Shown piece after piece: positions 1 to 5,992 of a DNA stretch of 39,197 nucleotides (position 1 is the stretch's first letter; each line of letters starts with the position of its first letter). The stretch is from positions 1-39,197 of the forward strand of contig CAYPNF010000068.1 in NCBI GenBank assembly GCA_964411985.1. The letters are read 5' to 3'. Origin of the DNA: CAYPNF01 sp964411985. GTDB taxonomy: Bacteria; Verrucomicrobiota; Verrucomicrobiia; Limisphaerales; J093. Made by a program: the position numbers and the translations under genes. The notes under the pieces are model-generated. The model was given only the letters and a program-made list of their open reading frames with translations, made no database searches and was not told the origin of the DNA.

Positions 1-564
1 ACAATAGTCCAAGTACCGGGAAAGCTGAAAGGGAGTCATGGTGAACTTGGGGGAGGAAGCGGTCTCACTTCCGCTGCGGAAGAGACGTTCCGGGTCCTTA
101 GTAAGTTGGTGTGTATCAACAATATGGGCCAGAGCTCGTAATTCATGCACCGCCTTGATGACCACTTTTCGTTTGATCCGAGCTTCCAAGGTAACCAGGA
201 AGTAGATCCCCGCCCCCATCAGCACGATGTCGTTGATGCCTGACTCCATGATCTGGATAAAAGCTCCCAGATCCAGAGCAGAGGAGGGCATTTTCAGACT
301 GAACAATGCGGCACTCAGAACCAGAAGGAGGAGGAGCACGAGCGCGGCCACCCCAATTCTCACCCCAAGTAGCGGTTTGCCTATCCAGGCGGATCGCGAT
401 ACGGACTCCCGGGCAACGGCTAAGAACTCCTCCGAGACCCGGCTCAGGCCCGAACCGGGAAACCTCTCCCCAATCCTGTCCCGCAGCAGGGAAACCGTGG
501 CTACCACCTTCTCAGCATCCAGGCTTCGGTAGGAGTTCAGGGAACCGTTGGGCTTCGATTGCAT
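1..564 (-). CDS. Uncharacterised two-helix membrane protein (3' end off window)
   Basis: An open frame without stops runs from an ATG at 564 (MQSKPNGSLNSYRSLDAE) to base 1 and leaves the window, giving 188 codons of an incomplete gene. The residues look like a real protein. A soluble N-terminal helix rich in charge is followed by a hydrophobic segment at about residues 67-88 (GVAALVLLLLLVLSAALFSL), a second at about 112-124 (IVLMGAGIYFLVTL), then a cytoplasmic-looking stretch with ELRALAHIVDTHQLTKDP and FQLSRYLDYC. The latter phrases resemble a conserved bacterial membrane family of unknown function, but I cannot name it. It is divergent from der with 107 bp between the starts. No clear Shine-Dalgarno is visible, so the start is the first ATG of the open frame and could be shifted. 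No function is assigned. Confidence 0.72.
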   Translation of the reverse strand, partial: MQSKPNGSLNSYRSLDAEKVVATVSLLRDRIGERFPGSGLSRVSEEFLAVARESVSRSAWIGKPLLGVRIGVAALVLLLLLVLSAALFSLKMPSSALDLGAFIQIMESGINDIVLMGAGIYFLVTLEARIKRKVVIKAVHELRALAHIVDTHQLTKDPERLFRSGSETASSPKFTMTPFQLSRYLDYC

Positions 565-671
565 ACTGGCAGGACAGCGGGCCTGCGGTGGAAGTCTACG
601 TTTCTTGGGTTCGCAGGGGCAACAAGGATTTGCCTTTCGTTAGCACCCCGCCTTGGGCATGCTTGGAGAAG

Positions 672-2219
672 ATGTCAGGACTCATTGCCATTGTAGGCCG
701 ACCTAATGTCGGCAAGTCAGCCCTCTTTAACCGCATCGTCGGCAAGAGAATCGCCATCGTCCACGATGAACCCGGAGTCACGCGCGATCGTGTCACCGCC
801 GAGGGCGAATGGCGGGGACAGCCCTTCACGCTGGTGGACACTGGCGGAATCGGGCTTCTGCGCGGGGAGAAGGCGGCAGACGTCCTGAGCAAAGCGGCGA
901 TGCAACAGGTGGAATTAGCCATCGAAGCCGCCCACGCAATCATCCTGGTCGTCAATGTCCAGGAGGGAATCGTCCCGCTGGACCGCGAGGTGGCCGACCG
1001 TCTGCGCCGCTCCAACAAGCCGATCCTGCTCGCCGTAAACAAAGTGGACAATACGGGAGCCGAGAGGTCGCTCCCTGAGTTCACTGAACTGGGATTTCCC
1101 CGGGTCTATGCCGTCTCGGCCATTCACGGCTCAGGTATTGAACCGCTCATGGATGCGGCGTCCTCCTTCCTTCCGGCGCTTCCGGCTGTCGAAGCCCTGC
1201 CAGGCGCTGCCGCAGGGAAAGAACCGCCCGTCAAGTTGGCTATCATCGGCCGCCCTAACGTGGGTAAGTCTTCCCTGATCAACGCTCTCACCAAGTCCGA
1301 GCGCGTCATCGTCAGCCCCATTCCTGGAACAACCAGGGACTCCGTGGATGTGCCTTTCGACGTCGAAACGGATGGGACGCGGCAGCACTATTTGCTCATC
1401 GACACGGCCGGCATTCGGAAAACCCGGCGAGTCGCCGATTCCGTGGAGTTCTTTAGCGTGAAGCGCTCCGAAAGCACCATTCAGAGGAGTGACATCGCCG
1501 TGTTTGTGCTGGATGCCGAGGCAGGTATTCTCGAGCAGGACAAGAAGATCGCGGACCTGATCACCGAGGCGAAGAAGGCTTGCATTATCGTCGTCAACAA
1601 ATGGGATCTGGTGAAAGAGGCCGTGGAGGAGGCCCAGGAGCAAGCGGCCCTGAAGAAGCGATCCAGGCATGAGCGTGGCCCAAAAGCGAACTCCTTCCAG
1701 ACGTTTGCCGAGTGGGTGCAGGACAAAATGTTCTTCCTCGACTATGCCCCGGTCATCTTCACCTCCGCCTTGTCGGGCTTCCATCTGGACCGTCTCCTGG
1801 AAGCGGTGCGTTACGTCGCGGCCCAGCTGAAACAGAAGATCCCGACCGCGCTGGTCAACCGCACCCTCCACGATGCGATCGAGCGGCGGCAGCCAATCAG
1901 CTCGGGCGGGTTCCGTCTGAAGTTCTTCTACGCCACACAGATCAAGGAACAGCCGCCAACCTTCCTGATGTTCGTCAACCGGGTGGACCTGTTCACCGAC
2001 CGGTACGCGAAGTACCTGGCAGACCAGATGCGCACCGCCTTCGGCTATGAAGGTTGTCCCATCGTGCTGCTTCCCCGAGCGAGGACACGGTCCGAAGAGC
2101 GAGAAGAGGTTCATCGCACCACTCATCCGACCCGGCCTCGAGTTCAGCGTCCGCCTCGTGAAAAGGGGGGGCATCGGGGTGGCGGGAAAAACCTGAGAAA
2201 ACGTCAAAAAAGGCGTTGA
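672..2219 (+). CDS. der: Ribosome-assembly GTPase Der (EngA)
   Basis: Der is a cytoplasmic double GTPase needed for maturation of the 50S ribosomal subunit. Two G domains are plain: GRPNVGKS at residues 9-16 and again from residue 193, each followed by its own DTGG or DTAG switch and by NKVD (Asn123) and NKWD (Asn309). The KH-like C-terminal domain ends near GYEGCPIVLLPRAR. The start is the ATG at 672 (MSGLIAIVGRPN), preceded by GGAG; the longer open frame upstream has no family resemblance. At 515 residues it is somewhat longer than the roughly 490 of E. coli. The extra length is a basic insertion after NKWD and an Arg/Lys-rich tail ending KNLRKRQKRR. In another frame the last 100 bp reads a more sheet-like peptide (FIAPLIRPGLEFSVRL), so a late frameshift or sequencing error is possible but not needed. 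The stop codon overlaps the -35 element of the tRNA promoter. Confidence 0.97.
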   Translation: MSGLIAIVGRPNVGKSALFNRIVGKRIAIVHDEPGVTRDRVTAEGEWRGQPFTLVDTGGIGLLRGEKAADVLSKAAMQQVELAIEAAHAIILVVNVQEGIVPLDREVADRLRRSNKPILLAVNKVDNTGAERSLPEFTELGFPRVYAVSAIHGSGIEPLMDAASSFLPALPAVEALPGAAAGKEPPVKLAIIGRPNVGKSSLINALTKSERVIVSPIPGTTRDSVDVPFDVETDGTRQHYLLIDTAGIRKTRRVADSVEFFSVKRSESTIQRSDIAVFVLDAEAGILEQDKKIADLITEAKKACIIVVNKWDLVKEAVEEAQEQAALKKRSRHERGPKANSFQTFAEWVQDKMFFLDYAPVIFTSALSGFHLDRLLEAVRYVAAQLKQKIPTALVNRTLHDAIERRQPISSGGFRLKFFYATQIKEQPPTFLMFVNRVDLFTDRYAKYLADQMRTAFGYEGCPIVLLPRARTRSEEREEVHRTTHPTRPRVQRPPREKGGHRGGGKNLRKRQKRR

Positions 2220-2244
2220 CGATTGGAAGTGGATTCACTAGCGT
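2216..2244 (+). promoter_or_regulatory. Probable sigma-70 promoter of tRNA-Asp
   Basis: TTGACG at 2216-2221 and TAGCGT at 2239-2244 are separated by 17 bp and lie 19 bp upstream of the tRNA 5' end, which fits a short tRNA leader. The -35 box overlaps the der stop codon. This is sequence resemblance only. Confidence 0.45.
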
Positions 2245-2263
2245 TTCGGTCCCTTGCAGATGC

Positions 2264-2340
2264 GGGGGCGTAGCTCAATTGGTTAGAGCGCTGCCCTGTC
2301 ACGGCAGAGGTTACGGGTTCGAGCCCCGCCGCTCCCGCCA
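2264..2340 (+). tRNA. tRNA-Asp (anticodon GTC)
   Basis: A complete 77-nt cloverleaf can be folded by eye. The acceptor stem GGGGGCG pairs with CGCTCCC (one G-U pair). The D arm begins TAGCTC. The anticodon stem CTGCC/GGCAG encloses CTGTCAC, giving anticodon GTC. The T loop is TTCGAGC. The discriminator base is G, as expected for aspartate tRNAs, and CCA is encoded at 2338-2340. The first hairpin of the neighbouring repeat begins at the very next base. Confidence 0.96.
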
Positions 2341-2456
2341 GTCTTCGTTCGGAGCTTTAGCGCAGAACGAAGACTGTCACGCCGAAGCCCTCATGGCGTA
2401 GGCGGACTTAATCTGACAATCTAGCCGCGCTCCGAACTTCGACTCGGCAGGCCAGT
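2341..2456. repeat. Double-hairpin intergenic repeat, copy A
   Basis: This copy starts right after the tRNA CCA. Arms GTCTTCGTTC (2341-2350) and GAACGAAGAC (2365-2374) are perfect inverted repeats. A second imperfect hairpin covers 2380-2404 (CGCC..GCC and GGC..GGCG arms). The copy ends with a conserved box, CTCCGAACTTCGACTCGGCA (2430-2449) plus GGCCAGT. Copy B at 3644-3762 has the same parts in the same order and orientation, and each copy is followed within about 65 bp by a GIY-YIG start-like reading frame. It could act as a terminator for the tRNA, although there is no T-run. Confidence 0.85.
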
Positions 2457-2517
2457 GGGAAGGCAAGGGAGAGGAACACATTCACAAGGAGACAGTTCAC
2501 TGGAAGCTTTTGCCGTT

Positions 2518-2556
2518 ATGGAAACCAAGTTTTCCTACGTCTACATTCTTCAAGGT
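2518..2556 (+). pseudogene. GIY-YIG nuclease remnant 1 (N-terminal end only)
   Basis: An ATG at 2518 opens METKFSYVYILQ, the typical first strand of small single-domain GIY-YIG proteins (YVYILQS). After 2556 all similarity to the family is lost and the frame continues as low-complexity sequence up to the four-helix-bundle gene. I read it as a truncated relic. With only about a dozen informative residues, the call rests on the parallel with the two better remnants at 3383 and 3792. Confidence 0.5.
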
Positions 2557-2669
2557 ATGTCATCATCGTACAATCTCGATAGCGTCATCACAGTCAGGAA
2601 GCCGAGAGTCCCTTCTGCCGGAGCGCCTGTCCTTTCCAGCCCTCCTGCTCCTCCTCAAGGTGAATAGCC

Positions 2670-3233
2670 ATGCCTGAGCACTTCATCCCACCCCACGGCG
2701 GCTACGAGCAACTCCTCTCCTTTCAGAAGGCTCGGATCGCGTATGATGGCACGGTGCGGTTCTGTGAGCGCTTCCTGAACAAGCGCGACCGCACGGTTGA
2801 CCAGATGGTTCAGGCCGCCCGCTCCGGCAAACAGAACATCGTGGAAGGCAGCCTCGCTTCCGGCACTTCCAAGGAAAGCGAAATCAAACTTGTGAATGTG
2901 GCCCGGGCCAGCCTCGAAGAGCTGCTTGAGGATTACCGTGATTATCTGCGCGTGCGTGGCTTGCGTCTCTGGGACAAGAACAGTCGTGAAGCGCAGTTCG
3001 TCCGGCGGCTGGGAGCGCGGCGGGATGCGTCGTATGAGACCTATAGGTCCTATTTTGACACCCGGCCACCGGAGGTCGTGGCCAATATCCTCATTTGCCT
3101 GATCCACCAAACCAACTACCTCCTCGACCAACAGCTCCGCCAACTCGAGAAGGCTTTCGTGCAGGAGGGCGGCCTTCGCGAACGCATGACCCGGGCCCGC
3201 TTGGCCGAACGGGCCGACGGCCAACGGCGATGA
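2670..3233 (+). CDS. Four-helix-bundle protein with C-terminal suffix domain
   Basis: This 187-aa protein belongs to the S23-like four-helix-bundle family, members of which are found in 23S rRNA intervening sequences and in intergenic islands. Its molecular role is unknown; other family members form small helical multimers. Visible signatures are an N-terminal helix with FQKARIAYDGTVRF, the family motif QMVQAARSGKQNIVEGS (about residues 49-65), KLVNVARASLEELLEDYRDYL, and a C-terminal suffix with ICLIHQTNYLLDQQLRQLEK and EGGLRERMTRARL. The suffix matches my memory of a defined suffix-type subfamily. The ATG at 2670 has AAGGTG about 8 bp upstream. It lies alone between two GIY-YIG remnants and two copies of a palindromic repeat, which suggests it belongs to a mobile or repeat-linked patch rather than to an operon. 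Confidence 0.85.
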   Translation: MPEHFIPPHGGYEQLLSFQKARIAYDGTVRFCERFLNKRDRTVDQMVQAARSGKQNIVEGSLASGTSKESEIKLVNVARASLEELLEDYRDYLRVRGLRLWDKNSREAQFVRRLGARRDASYETYRSYFDTRPPEVVANILICLIHQTNYLLDQQLRQLEKAFVQEGGLRERMTRARLAERADGQRR

Positions 3234-3382
3234 GCATCCAGCCGAGACCCTCTCCCGGCCAAAAACCTCCGGGATGGCATGGCGCAGACCGGTTCCGGTA
3301 CAACGGCGATTGCGCACGCCCCAACACATTTTGTCTGCCCTGAATCGATGGAAGCCTGCGAGCAGCGTCGAGAGCGAATCCC

Positions 3383-3633
3383 ATGAGCGCTCAGTTTCAT
3401 TGCGTCTACGTCCTTCAGAGCCAGGCCAACCCGGAAAACTACTACGTGGGACGCACCCACGACCTCCGTGATCGCTGCACCGTCATAACGCTGGGGAGGT
3501 TCCGAGCACCTCGAAGTATCGCCCCTGGCGCATCAAAACGGCCGTGGCTTTCACCGATAGCGCGCGCGCAGTCCAATTCGAGCATTACCTAAAGAGCGCC
3601 TCGGGGCGCGCATTCGCGAAGAAGCGACTGTAA
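3383..3633 (+). pseudogene. GIY-YIG nuclease gene broken by a one-base frameshift
   Basis: The start ATG at 3383 gives MSAQFHCVYVLQSQANPENY followed by YVGRTHDLRDR, which contains the paired GIY-YIG strands (VYVLQ and YYVGRT) and the conserved Arg helix. One base is missing near 3475 (CGCTG where CGCCTG is expected). Beyond it, in the shifted frame, the family continues as RHNAGEVPSTSKYRPWRIKT and FTDSARAVQFEHYLKSASG to a TAA at 3631-3633. The rebuilt protein would be about 83 residues, the usual size of single-domain GIY-YIG proteins, so only this one lesion separates it from an intact gene. Such proteins have the nuclease fold of UvrC and homing enzymes, but their function is unknown. It lies between the four-helix-bundle gene and repeat copy B. 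Confidence 0.82.
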
Positions 3634-3643
3634 GAGGACGGGC

Positions 3644-3762
3644 GTCTTCGTTCGCAGCGAAGCGTAGAACGAAGACTGCCACGCCGTAGCCCTTAAGGGC
3701 GTAGGCGGGCCATCACCGATTCGAGAAGTTCAACGCTCCGAACTACGACTCGGCAGGCCAGT
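3644..3762. repeat. Double-hairpin intergenic repeat, copy B
   Basis: Arms GTCTTCGTTC (3644-3653) and GAACGAAGAC (3667-3676) are identical to those of copy A. The second hairpin at 3682-3707 has arms CGCC..GCCC and GGGC..GGCG around TTAA, and the conserved 3' box at 3735-3762 differs from copy A by one base (CTACGA for CTTCGA). It starts 11 bp after the stop of the broken GIY-YIG gene and is followed 30 bp later by the third GIY-YIG remnant. Confidence 0.85.
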
Positions 3763-3791
3763 CAAGAGGAAGGAAAGGAGGTTATCACACG

Positions 3792-3950
3792 ATGGTTCAG
3801 GAAAGACCACGCGTTGCCCATACAGCGTCCCACTACCACTACAACTACATTCTTCAAAGCCAACTCTTCGCCGAACGCTACTACCTGGGCCGCAAGGAGG
3901 ATAATTCCATTCCGTCGCCTAGGGTCCTTGTCGGTGGATGTGTGCGTTAG
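3792..3950 (+). pseudogene. GIY-YIG nuclease remnant 3 (N-terminal half)
   Basis: An ATG at 3792, preceded by AAGGAGG at 3776-3782, opens a 52-codon frame ending in TAG at 3948-3950. Residues 15-33 (YHYNYILQSQLFAERYYLG) match the first half of the GIY-YIG fold, with YYLG for the YIG strand, followed by RKED. The rest (NSIPSPRVLVGGCVR) has no family resemblance, so the protein lacks the catalytic helix and the C-terminal half. It could still be translated as a 52-residue peptide, but I consider it debris. Confidence 0.6.
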
Positions 3951-4074
3951 CTGGTGGCGATCGTCCGTCGGCGCAGGCTCACGCCAACCGCCGTCAGGCA
4001 TGCCGTGTTGAGAAGCAATATCAAGGGCTGACCGCTCGGCTCCCCCTGCCCCCCGCTCACGATTCTCGGATCCC

Positions 4075-4212
4075 TTGGGAATACGTCACTCCCAGCCGGA
4101 GCGGACAAGGCGCGCGCGCTGTTTTTCCGCTACCGTGACAAGGACTTTTCTTTCACCGACTGCACCAGCTTCATCCTGATGCGCGAACTGAAGGTTCGCG
4201 AAGCACTGACAA
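4075..4212 (+). pseudogene. PIN-domain (VapC-like) remnant, frameshifted
   Basis: About 138 bp from TTGGGAATACG to GCACTGACAA is close to base-identical with 14024-14160. It encodes the C-terminal part of a PIN-domain ribonuclease (RYRDKDFSFTDCTSFILMRE). Relative to the other copy it carries one extra base near 4093, which splits WEYVTP from the rest, and it has no N-terminal half with the first catalytic Asp. It lies just upstream of a complete VapC module of a different sequence type. Confidence 0.75.
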
Positions 4213-4302
4213 CCAGCGCGTGCCGGTGGCCCCGCTGAACTGCAAGCTGCGGTGACCTCCGTGGAGCGTTTGATTCGGCAACGTTCCTCGAGGTTCAGGG
4301 AA

Positions 4303-4338
4303 TTGACAGGTGCCAGCCATTGTGACACAGTGAGACAC
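4303..4338 (+). promoter_or_regulatory. Putative promoter and autoregulatory operator of the TA pair
   Basis: TTGACA at 4303-4308 is a perfect -35 box; the -10 region about 17 bp later is poor. Two small palindromes, TGTGACACA (4321-4329) and GTGAGACAC (4330-4338), abut each other and end right at the antitoxin ATG. Phd-type antitoxins usually bind paired palindromes over their own promoter, so this is the likely operator. Inference from position and symmetry. Confidence 0.4.
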
Positions 4339-4602
4339 ATGAAGACGATTTCCATCCGGGAATTACACGCAAAAACCGGCCAATGGGTGCGTCTGGTCCA
4401 TCGGCACGGTGAAATCGTGGTGACCGACCGTGGTGAAGCGGTCGCCCGGCTCACTCCCGAAGTGCCGCGCCAGGAGGTTCCGTACTTCGCCAGACGAGTC
4501 TTCTCACCCGCCTTTCGAAAACTGGCCGCAAGCGGGAAGCTGTCCCTCGGAACGGATAGCACGACGTTCATCTCCGAAGACCGGGAGGACCGCAGAGTGT
4601 GA
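4339..4602 (+). CDS. Phd/YefM-family antitoxin
   Basis: This 87-aa protein begins MKTISIRELHAKTGQWVRLV and continues with GEIVVTDRGEAVARLTPEV. That is the N-terminal DNA-binding and dimerisation fold of Phd/YefM antitoxins, which repress their own operon and neutralise the partner toxin through a flexible C-terminal tail. The tail here runs from about residue 50 (PYFARRVFSPAFRKLAA) to the end. The ATG at 4339 is preferred over an upstream in-frame ATG at 4252 because family similarity begins exactly there and the likely operator lies between the two. Its last bases GTGA overlap the GTG start of the toxin, the usual translational coupling of type II modules. Confidence 0.88.
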   Translation: MKTISIRELHAKTGQWVRLVHRHGEIVVTDRGEAVARLTPEVPRQEVPYFARRVFSPAFRKLAASGKLSLGTDSTTFISEDREDRRV

Positions 4603-5027
4603 TCTACTTTGATACGAGTTATGTCGCGCGACTGTACTTAACTGATCCGGGCTGGGAAAAGGTCAGAGCGCTAGCCGAAACGGATCAGTTGGCCTGCTGC
4701 ATCCACGGCCGCGCGGAGATGGTCGCCACGTTTCATCGCAAATTCAGAGAGGGCGTGATTAGCCCGGCCGGTTTGACCGCACTGCTCAGGCAATTCAAAC
4801 AGGAATGTGAGGCAGGGGCTTTTCAATGGCTGCCCCTTTCTGAAACTGTGATCTCCAGGCTGGCCGGGGTTTACGCTTCGCTCCCCGCCACGGTGGTTCT
4901 GCGGGCCGCCGACGCGATTCACCTCGCCTGCGCTGCCGAACATGGCCTGAAGCAAGTTTACTCCAACGATGTCCGCTTGCTGGGCTCGGCAAGGTATTTC
5001 GGGTTGGCAGGCATCAATGTCATCTGA
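4599..5027 (+). CDS. vapC: VapC-type PIN-domain toxin ribonuclease
   Basis: The 142-aa product starts at GTG 4599 (MIYFDTSYVARLYL). PIN-domain toxins are Mg-dependent RNases that cleave tRNA or rRNA when freed from the antitoxin. The acidic active-site residues are visible: Asp5 (FDTS), Glu40 (GRAEMVATF), Asp105 (RAADAIHLA) and Asp124 (YSNDVRLL). Length and motif spacing are normal, and the gene overlaps the antitoxin stop by four bases. The family pairing Phd-PIN is well known. The RNA target cannot be read from the sequence. Confidence 0.92.
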   Translation: MIYFDTSYVARLYLTDPGWEKVRALAETDQLACCIHGRAEMVATFHRKFREGVISPAGLTALLRQFKQECEAGAFQWLPLSETVISRLAGVYASLPATVVLRAADAIHLACAAEHGLKQVYSNDVRLLGSARYFGLAGINVI

Positions 5028-5560
5028 GCTCAGGCCACCGGGTTGGTGCGAAAGGCTGGGCTTTCGGTAAGGGACAACCCCAAAGCCACACGGCAACAAG
5101 GTACCCACACCGTGGTCAACTCCTCGCGGGGCACTCCGATTCGTGCGGCATCGTGAACCGACAACGCGGATAGGCCGAACATCCCCAGAACTGCCGTCCG
5201 GCGCCAGCGCCTCTCGTCGCGGAGCGCAGTATCATTTGAGCCTCGCACTTGGGTCAGGATTTCTGCGTGTCCGACAGCGCGGCTATAAACTCAGCCGTGT
5301 CTATGCAGTTGAACAGGAGGCAGCAGAGGGAGCAGAGCCGTCAGACGGAGTCAGAATCGCTCCTCGCGGTCCGTTCAAGCGTTCACTGGACGGTGAAAGT
5401 GATACGTCCATCTCGATCGTGAGACCGCTCAAGCCCGATCTCTGCTGTCTCCGCTGACTCCTGTTCTTCATTGAATTGTTACGGCTCAGGGTCGTCGCAG
5501 GCGTTGACTTGGAGGTGATTCTCTTGACGCTCCGGGACCGCGTCGGAAGAAAAAGGGAGA
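5028..5560. other. Non-coding stretch between TA pair and blaI-type gene
   Basis: No open frame here has protein-like composition; a 72-codon minus-strand frame at 5030-5248 shows no recognisable motif. The only structure I see is the inverted-repeat element at 5311-5466. The end of the stretch leads into the promoter and operators upstream of 5616. Confidence 0.6.
5311..5466. repeat. 156-bp inverted-repeat (MITE-like) element
   Basis: The first 27 bases (5311-5337, starting GAACAGGAGGCAGCAG) and the reverse complement of the last 27 (5440-5466, GAACAGGAGTCAGCGG) agree at 23 of 27 positions. The core between the arms codes for nothing. The layout is that of a small non-autonomous inverted-repeat element. 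I recall similar GAACAGGAGNCAGC ends in Verrucomicrobiota intergenic regions but cannot confirm this here. No clear target-site duplication is visible. Confidence 0.65.
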
Positions 5561-5561
5561 T

Positions 5562-5610
5562 TTGACTTGCCACCGTAGGGACATCTGTAGCATATATGGG
5601 GACACTTGTA
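5562..5610 (+). promoter_or_regulatory. Promoter with two BlaI/MecI-type operator sites
   Basis: TTGACT (5562-5567) is a likely -35 box. ACATCTGTA (5581-5589) and ACACTTGTA (5602-5610) both fit the ACAnnTGTA core bound by BlaI/MecI repressors and are 21 bp apart, about two helical turns, so two dimers would sit on the same face. The first overlaps the expected -10 region and the second ends 5 bp before the repressor ATG. This predicts autorepression of the operon until the M56 peptidase inactivates the repressor. Confidence 0.65.
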
Positions 5611-5615
5611 ACACT

Positions 5616-5990
5616 ATGAAGACCTTTGCCAAGATCTCGGATGCTGAACGGGAAGTCATGATGCTCATTTGGGAGGAAGGCGCGCAACCCATCATCGCCA
5701 TCATAGACGCCTTGTCGGCCAAGCAAGACTGGGCCCCTCGCACAATCCGCACCCTGGTGGAACGACTGGTCAAGAAGGGCGTCTTGGAGGCCGAGTCCGA
5801 CGGAAAACGCACACTCTACAGTGCCAAGGTCACCATGCAGGCCTGCGTTAAACAGGAGAGCCGCAGCTTTATGGACCGGGTCTTTGGGGGCGAACCCGCA
5901 GCGATGCTCGTGCACCTCGTCAAGAACTCGAAACTGTCCGCAGCGGAGATTCAGGAACTGAAAGACATTTTGAACGCCAAGGGGAGGTAG
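5616..5990 (+). CDS. BlaI/MecI-family transcriptional repressor
   Basis: A 124-aa winged-helix repressor: MKTFAKISDAEREVMMLIWE, then the recognition region WAPRTIRTLVERLVKKGVLE, the wing SDGKRTLYSA and a dimerising C-terminal helix ending LSAAEIQELKDILNAK. In the classical systems such proteins repress their operon and are cleaved or released when the partner BlaR1/MecR1 membrane peptidase senses a signal. The start at 5616 lies just after two matching operators; a longer frame from 5562 would translate through them. The M56 gene begins 2 bp after its stop and has GGGGAGG upstream. In Verrucomicrobiota and Planctomycetes such pairs are common and are not specifically about beta-lactams. Confidence 0.93.
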   Translation: MKTFAKISDAEREVMMLIWEEGAQPIIAIIDALSAKQDWAPRTIRTLVERLVKKGVLEAESDGKRTLYSAKVTMQACVKQESRSFMDRVFGGEPAAMLVHLVKNSKLSAAEIQELKDILNAKGR

Positions 5991-5992
5991 TC

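Noticed and set aside
1131..2207. A 358-codon minus-strand open frame opposite der
   Set aside because: It is the antisense shadow of der in G+C-rich DNA; its residues show no domain and der is certain.
2341..2374. Rho-independent terminator after tRNA-Asp
   Set aside because: The hairpin is strong but has a 14-base loop and no T-run, and the same structure recurs at 3644 far from any tRNA; a repeat is the better description.
2216..2401. Plus-strand frame of 61 codons over the tRNA
   Set aside because: It is translated tRNA and repeat DNA.
5030..5248. 72-codon minus-strand frame after the toxin gene
   Set aside because: No start signal, no motif and a composition like the other non-coding frames around it.
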